Assembly (NCBI RefSeq): GCF_001741865.1
Contig: NZ_CP017147.1
Location: 806,001 to 870,000, forward strand
DNA length: 64,000 nucleotides
Origin: Bosea vaviloviae
Lineage (GTDB): Bacteria > Pseudomonadota > Alphaproteobacteria > Rhizobiales > Beijerinckiaceae
Direction: 5' to 3'
Made by a program: the position numbers and the translations under genes. Of the stretch, positions 62,114-64,000 are shown in pieces. Numbering within the stretch: the stretch's first letter is position 1; each line of letters starts with the position of its first letter. The notes beneath the pieces are model-generated. The model made no database searches. It was not told where the DNA came from and saw nothing but the letters and a program-made list of their open reading frames with translations.

Positions 62114-62653
62114 TTACGCCTTCTTCGCCGCCTTGGCGCGATCCATCGCCTCGAGGATGAGCTGCTTGGCCTTGGCGGCGTCGCCCCAGCCGGTGAGCTT
62201 CACCCATTTGCCGGGCTCGAGATCCTTGTAGTGCTCGAAGAAGTGCTGGATCTGGTCGAGCGTGATCTTCGGCAGATCGGTGTAGTTGTGCACGTTCTCG
62301 TAGCGCTTGGTCAGCTTGGGCACCGGCACGGCGATGATCTTCTCGTCGCCGCCGGCCTCGTCCTCCATCATCATCACGCCGATCGGCCGCACGGCGATAT
62401 AGGAGCCGGGGATCAGCGGGCGGGTGTTGGCGACCAGCACGTCGCAGGGATCGCCATCCTCGGACAGCGTATGCGGGATGAAGCCGTAATTCCCGGGATA
62501 GCGCATCGGCGTATAGAGGAAACGGTCGACGAAGAGCGTGCCCGCCTCCTTGTCCATCTCGTATTTGATCGGCTCCCCGCCGATGGCCACTTCGATGACG
62601 ACGTTGACTTCGTCGGGAGGGTTCTTGCCGATGGAAATGGCGTCGAGGCGCAT
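62114..62653 (-). CDS. ppa: Inorganic pyrophosphatase
   Basis: 179 residues. Hydrolyses pyrophosphate to drive biosynthesis. The family I signature DGDPCDVLV holds the Mg-binding aspartates, and [31 protein letters not shown] are typical. ATG 62653 gives the usual [13 protein letters not shown] start. Length standard. Confidence 0.97.
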   Translation of the reverse strand: MRLDAISIGKNPPDEVNVVIEVAIGGEPIKYEMDKEAGTLFVDRFLYTPMRYPGNYGFIPHTLSEDGDPCDVLVANTRPLIPGSYIAVRPIGVMMMEDEAGGDEKIIAVPVPKLTKRYENVHNYTDLPKITLDQIQHFFEHYKDLEPGKWVKLTGWGDAAKAKQLILEAMDRAKAAKKA

Positions 62654-62741
62654 AAGTCTTGACCTGTGGAGATGGAAACCGGCGGGTCTTATGCGGGTTT
62701 GGACGCAAAAATCCAAGTCGAGATTAGAAGCCGGGTCCGGC

Positions 62742-63431
62742 TCAGCTCACCCTAAGGCCGAGTTCGGCCAGCATCTGCCCGGCCTGCTGCCGTGAAATCG
62801 TCGCGCCGCGGAACAACGCGGCATCGCCGAGCCGCAAGCCGCCGAGATCCGCGCCGCGCAAATCGGCACCTTCGAAGCGAGCGCCGGTGAGGTTGGCGTC
62901 GCGCAGGCTGCAATCCTCCAGCACCGCTTCGCGAAAATCGGCTTTCCTGAGATCGGCCTGGCTGAAATCGAGCCGCTGCAGCCGCATCTTCCGAAAGGAG
63001 AAACCCGGCAGCTTCGCGGCAACCAACAGCGTCTCCTCGAAACTCGCGCCCAATGTCTTGGCCTCGGACACATCCGCTCCCGTCAGCTTGCAGCTCCGGA
63101 AAGCCGCGGAAGCCAGCAGCGAGCGCCGAAAGCTCGCATTGTTGAAGTCGCCGGCTTGAAAGACCGCCTCGGTCAGGGTGCAGCCGCTGAAATCGGCGAA
63201 AGCGCCCCGACAGCCCGACCAGCGCGAGCCGTCGAGGCGGGCGCCCTTGAAGCTGGTCCGGCGCAGCAGGCAGCGCTCAAACGCCCAGCCGGCCAGGTTG
63301 AGGCCAGCGAGATCGACGCCCTCGATATCGCAACCCACGAGCAGCGCCGGCCCTTCCGCCGCCAGCGCCTCGACGGCCGAGCGGGTCAGCGTCAGCTCGG
63401 CGAGCAATCGCGCGGGTGAGGAGGAGACCAT
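62742..63431 (-). CDS. Pentapeptide-repeat protein
   Basis: 229 residues. Residues about 22-210 form a right-handed quadrilateral beta-helix made of A(D/N)LxX units (for example [19 protein letters not shown] and [18 protein letters not shown]). Such proteins may mimic DNA or serve as scaffolds; no partner is visible here. Start 63431 chosen over upstream codons because the repeats begin soon after. Confidence 0.85.
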   Translation of the reverse strand: MVSSSPARLLAELTLTRSAVEALAAEGPALLVGCDIEGVDLAGLNLAGWAFERCLLRRTSFKGARLDGSRWSGCRGAFADFSGCTLTEAVFQAGDFNNASFRRSLLASAAFRSCKLTGADVSEAKTLGASFEETLLVAAKLPGFSFRKMRLQRLDFSQADLRKADFREAVLEDCSLRDANLTGARFEGADLRGADLGGLRLGDAALFRGATISRQQAGQMLAELGLRVS

Positions 63432-63608
63432 GGCCCTATCCCTAGCCGAGTCGCGCCGTGCGCCCAAGACTCGCGCGCTGGCCCTCTCGCTCGCTACATC
63501 CAGGCCCAGCCGCACCTCGCGATAGACCCGATATTTGCACCGCGCGCCCGGCACTGGTATCGGGCGCGCTATGAAGATCGATCAGACCAGCACCCGCGAG
63601 ACCCGTCC

Positions 63609-64000
63609 TTGCTGAACCGCTTGCGCCCCGACGAGGACCGTTATGCGCGCCGCATGGCCCGCATCGCACGCTGGGACCGGCCGATCGGCGGCAAAGCCGA
63701 CCGCCTGCGCGCCTGGGCCAATATGCTGCTGGTCGATCACGGCATCTTCCGGCTCGCCTATCTCAACGCCCATCGCGTCACACCACAGCTCTGGCGCGCG
63801 GCCCAGCCTGCGCCGGGCCAGATCGCGAAATTCGCGCGCGAAGGCGTCAAGACCATCGTCAATCTGCGCGGCGGGCGCGAGCACGGCTCCTGGCCATTGC
63901 AGCGCGAGGCCTGCGAACGCCACGGCATCACCCTGGTCGACTTCGTGCTGCGCTCGCGCGGCGCGCCCGAACGCGAGACCATCCTGGGCGCCAAGGCCTT
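63609..64000 (+). CDS. Tyrosine phosphatase-like protein (partial, 3' end outside window)
   Basis: From TTG 63609 the frame reads LLNRLRPDEDRYARRM, continues with RLAYLNAHRVTPQLWRAAQP and KTIVNLRGGREHGSW and runs off the right edge (130 residues). The latter stretches resemble the start of bacterial dual-specificity/tyrosine phosphatases; the CX5R active site would lie beyond the window. The start codon is uncertain. Confidence 0.7.
   Translation, partial: MLNRLRPDEDRYARRMARIARWDRPIGGKADRLRAWANMLLVDHGIFRLAYLNAHRVTPQLWRAAQPAPGQIAKFAREGVKTIVNLRGGREHGSWPLQREACERHGITLVDFVLRSRGAPERETILGAKA

Overview
The window is one chromosomal stretch of a GC-rich alphaproteobacterium, most likely Hyphomicrobiales and plausibly Bosea or a close relative. 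This is inferred from gene content (DUF1236 and IalB proteins, a mesaconyl-CoA hydratase with a CoA ester lyase, an sdhCDAB operon, 3-hydroxybutyrate/acetoacetate genes) and from many intergenic palindromes of the kind common in that order. No rRNA, tRNA or CRISPR array was seen.

Layout. 1-4.5 kb: sugar-acid catabolism, with a solute-binding protein and permease (minus strand) divergent from an IlvD/Edd dehydratase and a lactonase-like amidohydrolase; the two sides share a symmetric promoter/operator. 4.6-9.8 kb: an EamA exporter, asd, two tandem membrane-anchored paralogues of unknown function with a conserved four-cysteine pattern, and a small secreted protein. 9.9-14.6 kb: an AceE/MdeB-type 2-oxoacid dehydrogenase E1 divergent from an Lrp regulator, and an MFS carrier. 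14.9-19.2 kb: a patatin/DUF3734 protein, 3-hydroxybutyrate dehydrogenase and acetoacetate decarboxylase (a PHB/ketone-body set), then a lipoprotein patatin. 19.3-27.7 kb: a large oxyanion transport locus on the minus strand (tupBCA, two ModA-like proteins, a TrmO-like protein, and a FecCD-type ABC transporter) with a divergent HTH/binding-protein regulator.

27.9-38.3 kb: a Rossmann-like unknown, a DSD1-type PLP enzyme, an MsbA-like exporter, an IalB protein, obgE, a LysR/EamA divergent pair, and a BisC-type molybdoenzyme that may use the metal imported by the tup/mod locus. 38.8-41 kb: two DUF1236 proteins, the first behind a likely general-stress (EcfG-type) promoter. 41.2-42.6 kb: an IS110/IS1111-family element inserted inside an intergenic palindrome. 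43-50.3 kb: a secreted unknown, an HxlR/RibD-like pair, and a TetR-RND efflux operon with a perfect 30-bp operator. 50.5-52.6 kb: a class-I amidotransferase and a DadA-like oxidase. 52.9-57.4 kb: sdhCDAB, interrupted between sdhA and sdhB by a small antitoxin-PIN toxin module whose toxin carries a DUF3775 tail. 57.6-64 kb: mesaconyl-CoA hydratase, a DUF429 frame open into a threonine dehydratase, a CoA ester lyase, ppa, a pentapeptide-repeat protein and the start of a phosphatase-like gene.

Almost every larger gap is filled by hairpin-rich repeats of several families; these explain most of the non-coding sequence.
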